Shown: positions 1 through 8,700, counted from the stretch's first letter. The stretch is DNA of 64,000 nucleotides from [Eubacterium] yurii (GCA_900167215.1 FUZS01000010.1:34096-98095); one strand, 5' to 3'. The notes: generated from the sequence alone by a model not told the origin. Program-made: numbers and translations.

Positions 1-274
1 TGAGAAAAATATTTCTAACAGCTTTTTTTATTTCTTCATTATATGTATATGGATCATTTTTATCTTTCGAACTTCTAAAAAAAATTTTATTAGAACTTGT
101 AAAAGAGCCTTCAGTGAGACTTTCTGTCCAGATGTCTGTTTCTTCCGATTCAGATTTTACTAAATACTTGCTACCTAAATCATTTAAATTATTAGATATT
201 GCAAAAGTTGTATATGAAAACATTGAGAATATCATACACAAAGATAATATAATACTTAAAAATCGCCTTTTCAT
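1..274 (-). CDS. Secreted protein, N-terminal part only (cut by window edge)
   Basis: The first 91 residues of a minus-strand gene run off the left edge. The start codon follows a perfect AGGAGG box. The N-terminus has a Sec signal peptide: the basic start MKRR, a hydrophobic stretch to about residue 22, and a likely cleavage after TTFA (about residue 25). The mature part visible is polar, rich in Ser, Glu and Lys, and matches no family I recognise. The mobile element begins just upstream of it, so its native promoter may now lie on the far side of the element near 8.87 kb. Function unknown; confident that it is a real exported protein. Confidence 0.75.
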   Translation of the reverse strand, partial: MKRRFLSIILSLCMIFSMFSYTTFAISNNLNDLGSKYLVKSESEETDIWTESLTEGSFTSSNKIFFRSSKDKNDPYTYNEEIKKAVRNIFL

Positions 275-320
275 ATCTGCCTCCTCATATGCAAAAAAAA
301 TTAAAACAAAATTTTATCAA

Positions 321-332
321 TTCTATGTAAAA
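321..332. repeat. Left copy of 12-bp direct repeat (candidate att site)
   Basis: TTCTATGTAAAA here recurs exactly at 8803-8814, on the other side of the recombinase gene. The pair brackets all the mobilization genes and lies in intergenic DNA at both ends, as expected for an integration duplication. The sequence is AT-rich, so chance is not excluded, and TnpX-type recombinases usually share a much shorter core. Confidence 0.4.
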
Positions 333-408
333 AAATATACAAGTGAACTTTAATATCCACCTCCTAAATATCATATACTGATACCTGTTGCTACTTGTCA
401 AGGACTTT

Positions 409-594
409 TTAATCAAAATCATCTTTTTTTTCGTCCGATTTTCTCCTAAGCTCCCTCAGCATTATTCTTGTAAGTTTATCTTGCATTGTTTCAGTTGCAT
501 TTTCATTGAAATGGACAACAACCTCATAGGTTACTTTCCCAATCTTCTTTATCGTCTTTGTTCCCGTAGTTTGTTCATTTCGTTTTTCTTGCAT
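409..594 (-). CDS. tnpW: Transposon-encoded TnpW-family protein
   Basis: A short basic protein of about 61 residues containing the core TYEVVVHFNENATETMQDKL, which I recognise from the TnpW family of Tn4451-like elements. Its role in those elements is not settled. The start is placed at the internal Met in MQEKRNEQ, because AAAGGAGAG lies just upstream; the open frame extends 25 codons further 5' without a better ribosome site. It is the last gene of the element, the position tnpW has in Tn4451, and ends about 77 bp from the proposed left end. Confidence 0.8.
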   Translation of the reverse strand: MQEKRNEQTTGTKTIKKIGKVTYEVVVHFNENATETMQDKLTRIMLRELRRKSDEKKDDFD

Positions 595-682
595 ATACTC
601 TCCTTTCATTACAATAAAAAATGACGATTCGTAATTTTCTCCAATCGTCATTAGCCAATATCTATTCATTTCTTTTCTATTT

Positions 683-1798
683 TTAATTATCCGTATCTAT
701 TTCTTTGATCTTTTTTTCTATTTCTTCGATACTTGGCAAACTGCTCTTATATTCTGCTTCAAGTAACTTAGTAATCTCGTATTTGCTTATACCTATAGGT
801 TGTGATATTTGTTCTAATGAATATTCACAAACGACATCGTTTTTATCTTTACAAATAAGAAGTCCAATCGTAGGATTATCTCTATCGGTTTTTAGCTCTC
901 TATTCACTGCTGTTACATAGAAATTAAGCTGCCCTAAATGTTCCGGCTTAAACTTCTCCGCTTTCAATTCTATAACAATGTAAGAATGGAGTTTCAAATT
1001 GTAAAACAGCAAATCAATATAAAAATCATCGCCATTTATATTTAAGTGGTATTCTTTGCCGATATAAGCAAATCCTTCGCCCAGTTCAAGCAAAAAATCA
1101 GAAATCTTGTCAACCAGTTCTTTTTGAAGTTCTCTCTCATCGTATCCTTCACGAATGGTAAGAAAGTCAAAATGATATGGATCTTTTAATGTCTGTCTTG
1201 CAAGATCTGATTGCAAAGCGGGTAACCTTTTTTCAAAGTTTGTTATAGATTTTCCTTCTCTGCCATATAATCCGCTTTCTATTTGATGTTCAAGTACATT
1301 CCTGCTCCAACCGTTCTCAATGGTTTTATTAACATAATAGATGGCTTCATCAATGGTCTTGCACTTATTTATTATTCTTTGATTATGTCCCCAAGGTATC
1401 TGTTTAATATGGTTAATCACTCTTTCATCAAATTGGGCTACAGCCTGTAGCCCTTTTGATTTGCTGTCGTTATTTTCTATTTCGGCTACACTTTGTAGCC
1501 CTTTCATATAGAATAAATACCACCTTCTGATATACTTAATATTTGTTTCGGAAAAACCTTTCATATCAGGAAACTCTTTTTGCAAATCTTTAGCTAACAA
1601 TTTTATAAAGGCATCTCCCCATGAATGTTGTTCTTGATTTTTTACAATGTATTCTCCCAAAGTCCAATACAAATCTAACAGCTCATAATTTACCTTTATT
1701 GCAGCTTTAAGTTGACTACTTCTTACTTTCTCTTTTAACTCTGACAATAGTTTTTTATACTCACTATCACTTGTGATAGACAGCTCTTTCTTTTCCAA
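683..1798 (-). CDS. DUF1016/YhcG-family PD-(D/E)XK nuclease domain protein
   Basis: 371 residues with the two-part DUF1016 layout: a helical N-terminal region (about 15-170) that includes the motif LYWTLGEYI, and a C-terminal PD-(D/E)XK nuclease-like domain (about 195-345) with DFYIDLLFYN and the catalytic-type strand IVIELK. Family members are common next to mobile elements and restriction systems; no substrate is known. The start is a TTG eight bases after GGAGG. An ATG lies closer but in another frame and gives only a short peptide. The gene sits between the replisome organizer and TnpW, where related elements usually have a DnaC-like ATPase. An internal near-repeat (KGLQSVA and KGLQAVA, about residues 99-121) is present. 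Confidence 0.85.
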   Translation of the reverse strand: MEKKELSITSDSEYKKLLSELKEKVRSSQLKAAIKVNYELLDLYWTLGEYIVKNQEQHSWGDAFIKLLAKDLQKEFPDMKGFSETNIKYIRRWYLFYMKGLQSVAEIENNDSKSKGLQAVAQFDERVINHIKQIPWGHNQRIINKCKTIDEAIYYVNKTIENGWSRNVLEHQIESGLYGREGKSITNFEKRLPALQSDLARQTLKDPYHFDFLTIREGYDERELQKELVDKISDFLLELGEGFAYIGKEYHLNINGDDFYIDLLFYNLKLHSYIVIELKAEKFKPEHLGQLNFYVTAVNRELKTDRDNPTIGLLICKDKNDVVCEYSLEQISQPIGISKYEITKLLEAEYKSSLPSIEEIEKKIKEIDTDN

Positions 1799-1862
1799 AG
1801 GTCATACCTCCTTACTCCTAATAATATTTAATTATACCAAATTTATCAATATTTTTCATCTG

Positions 1863-1910
1863 CTAATTTTCTTCAAATTGAGGTTTAAGACTGATTTTAT
1901 CCATAGACAT
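1863..1910 (-). pseudogene. Possible 5' remnant of a lost replication-helper gene
   Basis: Downstream of the replisome-organizer gene an ATG preceded by AGAGGT opens a 15-codon frame (begins MSMDKISLK) that soon meets TAG. In related elements a DnaC-like ATPase follows the replisome organizer; here the nuclease gene follows instead. The peptide may be a leftover of that gene or chance. The evidence is the position and the ribosome site only. Confidence 0.25.
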
Positions 1911-1972
1911 GCTTTAATACCTCTTTTAGTCTTAACGCTCTAAAAATGCCTTTACACCGCCTTGTATGATAG

Positions 1973-2680
1973 CTATAAATGTTCCCCCTTGTCATAATCT
2001 TCAATAGTCGGAATCTTACCGGTCTTTTTCTGTGATAGTTTATCCTTGTCTTGCTCATACCAATTAAGGATAGTTACATAGTGGTCTTGATAAGTCTTTT
2101 CGGTACTCTTGATATATCTTGACAGCTTTTCAATCATTATATCGGTATGACCTTGCAGCTTTTCTTTCAGCTTTCGGTATTCTTCTTCGGTTAACCGGAT
2201 ATTTTTATATTCTCCATAAAAAGAAAAGGGGGTATCCTGTTCTACTCTCCCCTTATCTATACTAACCTTATCTAATCTACCCTTATCTATACTGGGTTGA
2301 CCACTTGTCAACCTTCGGTCAACCAAATGACAACCAACCTCTTTGATATACATTCCGTTTTTAGTTTGGGATAGGCTCTGCAACTCATTTTCATAAAGGG
2401 TCGGTTTATATCTGTCTTTACGGATAAAGTTGTTGATTTTCCAATGGGTAATGACGATAATTCCTTGTTCAAAGACAATCACAAAGCCTTTAGCAATGAG
2501 TATTTTCAGGTCATCTTCATTCGCTCCGATAATTTTGATGATTTTCTTGGGGTTATTTACAAAGCCGTCGTCATCTGCTCGCATTGATAGATGGAAATAC
2601 AGGCATTGGCTACTTAGTGGCATATTTAAAAATAAATCGCTATCTACTATCTTTAGTGAAAACATTCTTTTATCTGCCAT
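1973..2680 (-). CDS. Replisome-organizer-like protein (winged helix, DUF6017 type)
   Basis: 235 residues. The N-terminal part (1-115) has the phage replisome-organizer pattern: MADKRMFSLKIVDSD, then FLNMPLSSQCLYFHLSMRAD, then a Gly/Asp loop and a second helix pair, consistent with a winged-helix origin-binding domain. The C-terminal third is charged and probably helical (about 160-225). Such proteins in mobilizable elements are thought to help vegetative or transfer replication. ATG start with GGAGAG eight bases upstream. The gene begins about 80 bp after the relaxase stop and is probably co-transcribed with it. Confidence 0.8.
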   Translation of the reverse strand: MADKRMFSLKIVDSDLFLNMPLSSQCLYFHLSMRADDDGFVNNPKKIIKIIGANEDDLKILIAKGFVIVFEQGIIVITHWKINNFIRKDRYKPTLYENELQSLSQTKNGMYIKEVGCHLVDRRLTSGQPSIDKGRLDKVSIDKGRVEQDTPFSFYGEYKNIRLTEEEYRKLKEKLQGHTDIMIEKLSRYIKSTEKTYQDHYVTILNWYEQDKDKLSQKKTGKIPTIEDYDKGEHL

Positions 2681-2761
2681 TTTTCTCTCCTTTCGTTCCT
2701 CTTATGCACCGAAACAGTGTGTCTGCTTATCTTATTTACGATGTTATCCCATTTTGGGACT

Positions 2762-4402
2762 TCATCTTTCCTCATTCTTGTAATAGTTCTTTGTCTTTTC
2801 CTTTCGTTTTTCATAGGCTTCTTGTTGCTCCTGATATTTCTTAATCTGTGCAATGACACTTGGTTTTTCCCCTCTCTTGATTGCCTTATCAATCTCAATG
2901 GATAGGTCTATTCCATAATCGTCATTGACTGTCTTGACTGCATACTTGATATGGTTGATACTTTCGTATTCTTCTTTGATTGATTGTGATTGTCTGTTGA
3001 GTTTCGATATTTCACTTTCAAGACTTTGAATTTCCTTTTTCCAATCTTTAGACTTAATCGCCGATGAGCCTGTTATCTTTTCAAGGATTGCCCTTGCTCT
3101 TTTATATTTATCTATCTCATCTTTATGGGAATTGTAAAAGCTGTCTTTGAATAGGGATTTACTGTTCCATTCCTCAAAGACTTGTTTGTTATCCTTGATG
3201 ATGTCTGCATATATAAAGCATTTATTTAAGCTTTCTATCCTTGTGGTTTTCGCCTTGATGTCTTGACTAATCTTCTTATTTTGGGATTGTAACGTGCTTA
3301 TCTTTTCTTGTAGGTCGGCTATGGTTTTAAGATTGTTGTCTTTCAGATATATCCTTGCTTTGGAAAATCGTCTTAGGTCTGCACCTATCTTTTTGTTGCT
3401 TGCATAGGGATTTAACTTTCTTGCTTTTTCTCCCTGTAAGTCATAGTAAATACTGATGTACTCATAGAGATTAAAGAGTTCCGCTTTGTTCTCATATTCT
3501 TCTTTTTTCTCTTGTTTGTATTCATCATATTTTACTTGCAGACTTCCAAGTAACGAACCTATCCAAGATGTAAGTTTGGATAGCTCCTCTTTTAATTTTC
3601 TAAATTCTAAATTCAAGGCAATGATTTTTCTGTTTTGGTTTCCTCTCTCTGTCTGTATGCCTTTTTTCTCCATCTGATAACTGCTTGTGCCTAAATGAAT
3701 TTGCGGGAGTTCTTCTCTGCCTTGTTCTTCAAAGGTGCGTGGATCTATCCTTTTAGCTATGTTGTTCCTTGCTAAATATTCGTTTGCTTTTTTTGAAAAG
3801 TTTTCTCTCCACTCTTTTGCTTTGTCAGGTTCGTTCCAATCATTTAAGTTTACTTTTCTTGATTTATAGTTTCCGCTTTTCAGTTTTATCTTTTCTCCGT
3901 TTTCATCAAGGATATATTCTTTTCTGCATTTCGGTTTCCATTTTCCCTCACTATCCATTTCTCTTAGGGTAAGTAAGATATGTGCGTGTGGTTGTTCTTC
4001 ATGATCGCTTGCCATAGGATTATGAATATTACAGTCCGCTATCATACCTTTAGATGTAAAGTTTTCTTCTATAAACTCACTGATGAGTTTTATTCTATCT
4101 TCTTCATTTAATTCTCTTGGCAGCTCAAAGAGTAGATTTCTTGCAAGTTGTGAGTTTTTACTTTTTTCGATTTTTTCAACACTATTCCATAGGTATTCTC
4201 TGTTTGAAAACTCTTTTGGGATATGTTCCGGCAGAAAGATTTTCGAAAATACAAGGTCTGTTTTTTTAGAATAGTCATGTGTTTTTCCATAGTATTCATC
4301 TTGTAATTTATCTCTTGAATTATATGCAGCTTTTGCAATCACGCTTGCTCCTTTTGACCTTGTAACAATATCTACATGGGTATGCAAACTTTTGATTTCC
4401 AT
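2762..4402 (-). CDS. mobA/L: MobA/MobL-family (MOBQ) conjugative relaxase
   Basis: 546 residues. The N-terminal relaxase domain (1-210) shows the features of MobA/MobL proteins: a short lead IKSLHTHVD, the Tyr-containing AAYNSRDKL (about 27-35), the conserved LARNLLFELPREL, and the HUH-type metal-binding strand QPHAHILLTLRE (about 140). It would nick and bind the transferred strand at oriT. The remainder (270-546) is highly charged coiled coil. No helicase or primase domain is apparent. The long hairpin-rich gap directly upstream of the start is where the oriT of this group is normally found. Confidence 0.9.
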   Translation of the reverse strand: MEIKSLHTHVDIVTRSKGASVIAKAAYNSRDKLQDEYYGKTHDYSKKTDLVFSKIFLPEHIPKEFSNREYLWNSVEKIEKSKNSQLARNLLFELPRELNEEDRIKLISEFIEENFTSKGMIADCNIHNPMASDHEEQPHAHILLTLREMDSEGKWKPKCRKEYILDENGEKIKLKSGNYKSRKVNLNDWNEPDKAKEWRENFSKKANEYLARNNIAKRIDPRTFEEQGREELPQIHLGTSSYQMEKKGIQTERGNQNRKIIALNLEFRKLKEELSKLTSWIGSLLGSLQVKYDEYKQEKKEEYENKAELFNLYEYISIYYDLQGEKARKLNPYASNKKIGADLRRFSKARIYLKDNNLKTIADLQEKISTLQSQNKKISQDIKAKTTRIESLNKCFIYADIIKDNKQVFEEWNSKSLFKDSFYNSHKDEIDKYKRARAILEKITGSSAIKSKDWKKEIQSLESEISKLNRQSQSIKEEYESINHIKYAVKTVNDDYGIDLSIEIDKAIKRGEKPSVIAQIKKYQEQQEAYEKRKEKTKNYYKNEER

Positions 4403-4795
4403 TGTCTTTCACTCCTTTTGATTTATGATTTTTGTATTTTCGGGCATAAGAAAAGCAGATAGATTTTCTTTAATAATTTTCCATCTGCTTATCTTTATCT
4501 ATTATTTAATTTTCATATTTTAATATCCTGATGTTGAAAGGTATCTTTACTTCCTTTTTCAAAGGGCGCAAAGATACACCGTTTGACTACGGTGCTTTGC
4601 GTTCCTGCGGAAAGCTATACGCTCCGCTAAGGAAACAAAAACGCTAAAGCATTTTTATTTGTTCAAGGGGGCTACTCCCCCTTAGACCCCTGTGAACTTT
4701 GTTTTTTGTAGATTTTTCAAATCCACAAAAAAGCAAAGTGTTAAAATGTTTCTCACTTTGCGCTATCTCAATTCCTAATACATTTTCTGTTTTTC
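4403..4795. other. Hairpin-rich gap, candidate origin of transfer
   Basis: 393 bp without a gene, directly upstream of the relaxase. Four inverted repeats are visible: AAGCAGAT/ATCTGCTT (4453-4490); GCAAAG..CACCG facing CGGTG.CTTTGC (about 4570-4605); AAGGGG/CCCCTT around GCTACT (about 4665-4683); and a 19-20 bp arm pair at 4697-4738 whose arms begin CTTTG and end CAAAG. The last two resemble the stems around MOBQ oriTs in Gram-positive elements. The nick site cannot be placed from sequence alone. Confidence 0.5.
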
Positions 4796-5170
4796 TTATT
4801 CTTCCTCTGTCAATTCTTCAAAATCATCATTTGCATTTTCCTCTTTAAGATTTGGATTTTCTTCTAAGGAGATTTCTTTTTCTCTTAAATGAATTTCTGT
4901 AAGTTCTTTTAGCTTTTCTCTATTTCGATTATCGGAAAGTACATAATCTAAAAAGGCATAGATTAAATCATTATCTGTATTTTCTTCTACTCCGGTTATC
5001 TGTTTTTCAAATTTCTCAAACACGCCTCCTTTTTCTACTTTTCGTTTCGTGTCCGCCTTTCTTTTTAGCTGTGATTTCTTTTGTCTTAGTTGCTTAATTT
5101 TGTTTTCCGCCTGTTCTTTTTTCTTAGTTTCTTTTTCCAACTGGCTCATTACATTTTCTAACTCTTTCAT
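4796..5170 (-). CDS. DUF3847-family coiled-coil protein of mobilizable elements
   Basis: 124 residues. The N-terminal half is a basic coiled coil (heptads about 1-45, with ENKIKQLRQKKSQLKRK), then VEKGGVFEKFEKQ, and an acidic tail rich in Glu and Asn. This matches DUF3847 proteins found beside MobA/MobL relaxases. They may be relaxosome accessory proteins, but no function is established. ATG start with GGAGG seven bases upstream. It lies between the sigma-like helper and the candidate oriT. Confidence 0.75.
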   Translation of the reverse strand: MKELENVMSQLEKETKKKEQAENKIKQLRQKKSQLKRKADTKRKVEKGGVFEKFEKQITGVEENTDNDLIYAFLDYVLSDNRNREKLKELTEIHLREKEISLEENPNLKEENANDDFEELTEEE

Positions 5171-5256
5171 TTTTCATTCCTCCATTTCAATATTGTTGTG
5201 TTCCAAACAAAGAAAGGCTAAGCACCTTTCTTTGATACTTAACCTTTCAGCATTTT

Positions 5257-5673
5257 TTAGAATTTATCTTCTAAAAGTTTTCTTAGTTTTTCTAAAATCT
5301 TATCCCTCCTTTTTCCGATTGCTTGATAGCTTACTTTTTCTTTTTTGCCAATCGACCTTAGACTTTCTTCTTTGTAGAAAATGGCTTCTATCAGCTCTCT
5401 TTCTTTTTTTGTGAGTGTAGCTAATGCCTTGTTTAATTCTTCAATCTGCATTTTGACATCTACAATTTTTTCTAAGTCTACTCTTTCATCTATGATGTTA
5501 TCTACAAAGTGTCCATCGTTATCCAGTGTTGAAAATGGAATCACGCCATACTTCCAATCCTTTCTCTGAAGATATTTTTCATGCTCTGTTATCTTCCAGT
5601 AGGTTTTATAGATTTCTTCACTGACCTTAACCTCTTTTCCTTTGACATAAAGGTAGTAATCCTTTTTATCCAT
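5257..5673 (-). CDS. Sigma-70 region-4-like helix-turn-helix protein
   Basis: 138 residues. The C-terminal half carries a sigma region 4-type HTH: LTKKERELIEAIFYKEESL, then SIGKKEKVSYQAIGKRRDKI. The N-terminal half (YYLYVKGKEVKVSEEIYKTY, then a YLQRKDWKYG segment) is typical of the small sigma-like genes in Tn916- and Tn4451-type elements. It probably controls element genes, but is too short to be a full sigma factor. AGGAGG precedes the ATG. About 86 bp separates it from the downstream DUF3847 gene. Confidence 0.85.
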   Translation of the reverse strand: MDKKDYYLYVKGKEVKVSEEIYKTYWKITEHEKYLQRKDWKYGVIPFSTLDNDGHFVDNIIDERVDLEKIVDVKMQIEELNKALATLTKKERELIEAIFYKEESLRSIGKKEKVSYQAIGKRRDKILEKLRKLLEDKF

Positions 5674-5817
5674 TGTGTAATCCTCCTTTTTCTGCTCTCT
5701 GTTTTTGCTTTTTGAGAATAAAAAAGGAGGACTTCTACACTTTGGCGTAAAAAATCCTCTTGAATAATTTTCTGTTTTATATCTATGTTTTATTTTTTGA
5801 GTTTCAAATATAATAAT

Positions 5818-5841
5818 GGAGATGGCAATTTTGACATCTCC
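5818..5841 (-). terminator. Probable terminator of the MarR/SRPBCC operon
   Basis: GGAGATG facing CATCTCC with a 10-base loop, about 20 bp past the marR-like stop on the minus strand, followed by an AT-rich tract rather than a clean T run. Confidence 0.55.
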
Positions 5842-5862
5842 GTAAATTATAAATAATATTTC

Positions 5863-6306
5863 TTATTCTTCATTTAGGCTAACGAGAAAATGTTTAAATT
5901 GTTCTTCATCGTTATCTAACTTTCCAAAAAAAAATTCATCAATTTGCTCAATTAGCGGAACAGCTTTTTGTAATATTTCTTCTCCCTTTTTATTCAAAGT
6001 AACAGCTTTTGCTCTTGTATCCCTTGAATGTTCTTTTCTTTTCACAAAGTTATGTTTTTCCAATAAACTCAATATTTGAGATACGGTCATAACATCTATC
6101 CCTGAGAGTTTTGAAATCATAACCTGTGTAACTTCATTTCCATTTTGCGATAGATACGCAAGAGAAGCTAAAACAACAAATTGAGGGTGTGTCAAATTCA
6201 TTTTCTTTAACTCCTGTTTTATCATAAGATGCCATTTATTGTACACCCTCATGAATAACAATCCTGTTGATTTTTCTGAATTATTTTTATATTTTGATGT
6301 AAACAA
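5863..6306 (-). CDS. MarR-family transcriptional regulator
   Basis: 147 residues. The winged helix-turn-helix is clear: FVVLASLAYLSQ, then VTQVMISKLSGIDVMTVSQI as the recognition helix pair (about 78-100), then the wing VKRKEHSRDTRAKAVTL and KKGEEIL. The ligand is unknown. It is the second gene of a two-gene unit, starting 12 bp after the SRPBCC stop, and the shared promoter carries a near-palindrome between -35 and -10 that would suit autorepression by a MarR dimer. It is cargo rather than a transfer gene, since related elements lack it. Confidence 0.88.
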   Translation of the reverse strand: MFTSKYKNNSEKSTGLLFMRVYNKWHLMIKQELKKMNLTHPQFVVLASLAYLSQNGNEVTQVMISKLSGIDVMTVSQILSLLEKHNFVKRKEHSRDTRAKAVTLNKKGEEILQKAVPLIEQIDEFFFGKLDNDEEQFKHFLVSLNEE

Positions 6307-6318
6307 ACAGCAATCACC

Positions 6319-6726
6319 TTATCTTTCCAAGCAATTTTTCAGAATGAATATAGAATGAGGAACATCGGAAAAAACTTGGCTCAAAAATTCCAAATGTTGC
6401 TTGTCTTCACTATCTAAAGCTACAATATGTTTTATATTTACGCTTCCGTCATTGTTATCAATTATTTGATGACCAAAAAGAATATCTCCAAACGGAGTTT
6501 CTGTTTTATCCCAAAATTCTTCAAAAGGTTTTACAAGAGTAAGCTGATATTCCATAGGGGGCATTCCTTCAAGTTCCATAGTTCCATATGAACCTGTCTT
6601 AAACCCCTCTTTTAATGTAATATTTTTTAAATCTTTTTCCCAGTCATACCATTTTTCAATATTTGCATAGTATTCCCACACATCTTCTTTTGCCGCTTTG
6701 ATTTTCAAACTAAAACTAAATTCCAT
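6319..6726 (-). CDS. SRPBCC (START-like) domain protein
   Basis: 135 residues with the pattern of polyketide-cyclase/SRPBCC proteins: FSFSLKIKAAKEDVWEYYAN at the N-terminus, then WYDWEKDLKNITL, GTMELEGMPPMEYQL, and a final long helix after FLSQVFSDVPHS. These are hydrophobic-ligand-binding folds of varied use; the substrate cannot be named. First gene of an operon with the MarR-type regulator, driven by a consensus promoter 30-60 bp upstream. A role in sensing or handling a toxic small molecule is inference from the pairing. Confidence 0.8.
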   Translation of the reverse strand: MEFSFSLKIKAAKEDVWEYYANIEKWYDWEKDLKNITLKEGFKTGSYGTMELEGMPPMEYQLTLVKPFEEFWDKTETPFGDILFGHQIIDNNDGSVNIKHIVALDSEDKQHLEFLSQVFSDVPHSIFILKNCLER

Positions 6727-6757
6727 AGTACTTCCTCCTTTTATTATATGTGTGCTT

Positions 6758-6786
6758 ATTATAAATTATTTTATAATATTTGTCAA
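6758..6786 (-). promoter_or_regulatory. Consensus sigma-A promoter with palindromic operator
   Basis: On the minus strand TTGACA, a 17-base spacer, then TATAAT: a perfect match to consensus. The 20 bases at 6758-6777 form an almost perfect palindrome (18 of 20 positions symmetric) covering the spacer and -10. This drives the SRPBCC/MarR pair and is the probable MarR-type operator. Confidence 0.85.
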
Positions 6787-6804
6787 CAAGATTTTTACTT
6801 GTAG

Positions 6805-8664
6805 CTAAATGACAGAATAATTTTTCTCAACCTTTTCATATTCGCTTACCGGTATCCCTGTTCTTTTCAAAACTTTTAACTTATCCTGTTTTTTCTTTTC
6901 TCTCCTTGCCTTATATCTGTCCTCATATTCTTTTTGCTTGCCGTTTGCTTTACGTTTCAAGTAGTTTTGATGAAGCCTGTCTTTGCTTGCCCGTTCTTTT
7001 TCTTCCTCCTCCCTTAATTTCTGCATTTCTTCTTCGGATAATTCCTCTTTCGGCGGTTCATAGTTCCCGATAAAGTTGAAGTAGATTTCTATTTTCTGAT
7101 TGGCGGTTTGACTGCCTTTTCGATCTCGTTCGTGTATTAAGATTTTTTCTACAAACTCGTTGATGATGGTCGGTGTCAGTTCATCAAAGTTATCATAGCG
7201 TTCGATCAATCGGATAAACTTCTTGGCTCTGTCTGTTTCTTTCTCGTATCGCTTGATGGCTTTTTCCAACCCATCTATTTCTTTGCTAAGTTCCCTTTGC
7301 TCGGTTTCATACTGATTGTTTAAGATTTCATATCGGTTGTTCGGTATCTTCTCCAATATCATATCTTCGTATATTCGACACATTAAGCGTTCCAGTTCCT
7401 GAAGTCTGTTTTTACTATCTGTGAGCCTTGTCTTTTTCTTTTTCTTTTCCATTTCCATTTTCTCGCTTTCTTCCATTTCGTTTTGAATGGATTGGAGAAA
7501 GGCTTCGTTATCTTCATCAAGGCTTTTCTTAATGTCTTGTAAGGTGCTTTGAATGAGAGTTAAGACTGCTTCCGCTTTTATCCTGTGAGCGGAGGGACAA
7601 AGTGTCCCACAAGGTACTTTTGTGTAGGCACTGCAAGTATAATAGGGGACATTCTTGTAGTTGCTCGTTCTGTGAACATACATTTTGCTGCCACAATCGG
7701 CACAATACATCAGTCCTGTAAGGGGGTGATATTCGCCCCAACCGTCAGGATACCGTTTGACATTTCCTCGTATTCTCTGCACATTATCAAAGGTTTCTTG
7801 GTCTATGATTGGCTCGTGGGTGTTTTCAAAGATGAGCCAGTTATCTTCGGATACATATTTACTTTTCTTGTCTTTGAAATGCTTTCTGGTTTTGAAGTTG
7901 ACTGTATGCCCTAAATACTCTTGCTTTTTTAAGATACTTGCAATCGTGGAACTGCACCAACGATATGGATATTCAAACACTTTGCTTTGATGTAGTCCAT
8001 ATCCCAATTTCTGCTGATGATAGGCGGGTATATCTATCTTGTCGGCTTCTAATATCCTTGCAATGGCATAGGGTCCTTTTCCATCCATTGTCAGATGGAA
8101 TATTCTTCGGACAACTTCTGCCGCTTTTTCATCGATAATCCACTGATTTTTATCGTCCTTGTCTTTTATATAGCCATAGGGTGGACTGCTTCCTGTGTGT
8201 TTTCCGCTTTCTCCTTTCGCTTTGAATGTAGACTTGATTTTCCTTGAGGTATCTCTCGCATACCACTCGTTCATAATGTTTCGGAAAGGAGTGAAATCAT
8301 CGTCTTTGTAAAAGCTGTCTACATTGTCGTTTATGGCAATGAGTCTTACTCCCTTTTGTCTTAATATCTCCATACATTGACCGACTTTGGGGTAATCTCT
8401 GCCAAGTCTACTCATATCCTTTACGATGATACAACCGGTATTTCCTTGATTGACTCCGTTCATCATTGCCATAAATCCCGGACGATCGAACTGCGTCCCG
8501 CTGATTCCGTCATCGGTAAAATGAACGATGTTCTCCAAATGATTTTTCTTTGCGTATTCTTCCAAGATTTTCTTCTGATTCATGATAGAATTACTCTCAC
8601 CTTGTAGTTCATCATCTCGGCTTAACCTTTCATACAAGGCGGTTATTTTCTCATAACTTCTCAC
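6805..8664 (-). CDS. tnpX-like: Large serine recombinase, TnpX type
   Basis: 619 residues. The catalytic resolvase domain (1-155) has YERLSRDD with the nucleophile Ser15, then GISGTQFDRPG and DMSRLGRDY. The recombinase domain (about 165-290) includes GSSPPYGYIKD. A zinc ribbon follows (about 315-355: YCADCGSKM, later YYTCSAYTKVPCG), then a long coiled coil (375-480) and a DUF4368-like tail with IHERDRKG. GTG start after GGAGGTAATC. It would excise and integrate the element without host-specific factors. It lies at the right end reading inward, as tnpX does in Tn4451, and ends 78 bp before the SRPBCC start. Confidence 0.93.
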   Translation of the reverse strand: MRSYEKITALYERLSRDDELQGESNSIMNQKKILEEYAKKNHLENIVHFTDDGISGTQFDRPGFMAMMNGVNQGNTGCIIVKDMSRLGRDYPKVGQCMEILRQKGVRLIAINDNVDSFYKDDDFTPFRNIMNEWYARDTSRKIKSTFKAKGESGKHTGSSPPYGYIKDKDDKNQWIIDEKAAEVVRRIFHLTMDGKGPYAIARILEADKIDIPAYHQQKLGYGLHQSKVFEYPYRWCSSTIASILKKQEYLGHTVNFKTRKHFKDKKSKYVSEDNWLIFENTHEPIIDQETFDNVQRIRGNVKRYPDGWGEYHPLTGLMYCADCGSKMYVHRTSNYKNVPYYTCSAYTKVPCGTLCPSAHRIKAEAVLTLIQSTLQDIKKSLDEDNEAFLQSIQNEMEESEKMEMEKKKKKTRLTDSKNRLQELERLMCRIYEDMILEKIPNNRYEILNNQYETEQRELSKEIDGLEKAIKRYEKETDRAKKFIRLIERYDNFDELTPTIINEFVEKILIHERDRKGSQTANQKIEIYFNFIGNYEPPKEELSEEEMQKLREEEEKERASKDRLHQNYLKRKANGKQKEYEDRYKARREKKKQDKLKVLKRTGIPVSEYEKVEKNYSVI

Positions 8665-8700
8665 GATTACCTCCTTTCACTCAAATTCTTCAATAAAAAA

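Noticed and set aside
2653-2898. 81-residue minus-strand frame between relaxase and replisome organizer
   Set aside because: It overlaps both genes in another frame, is very basic and has no ribosome site; a shadow.
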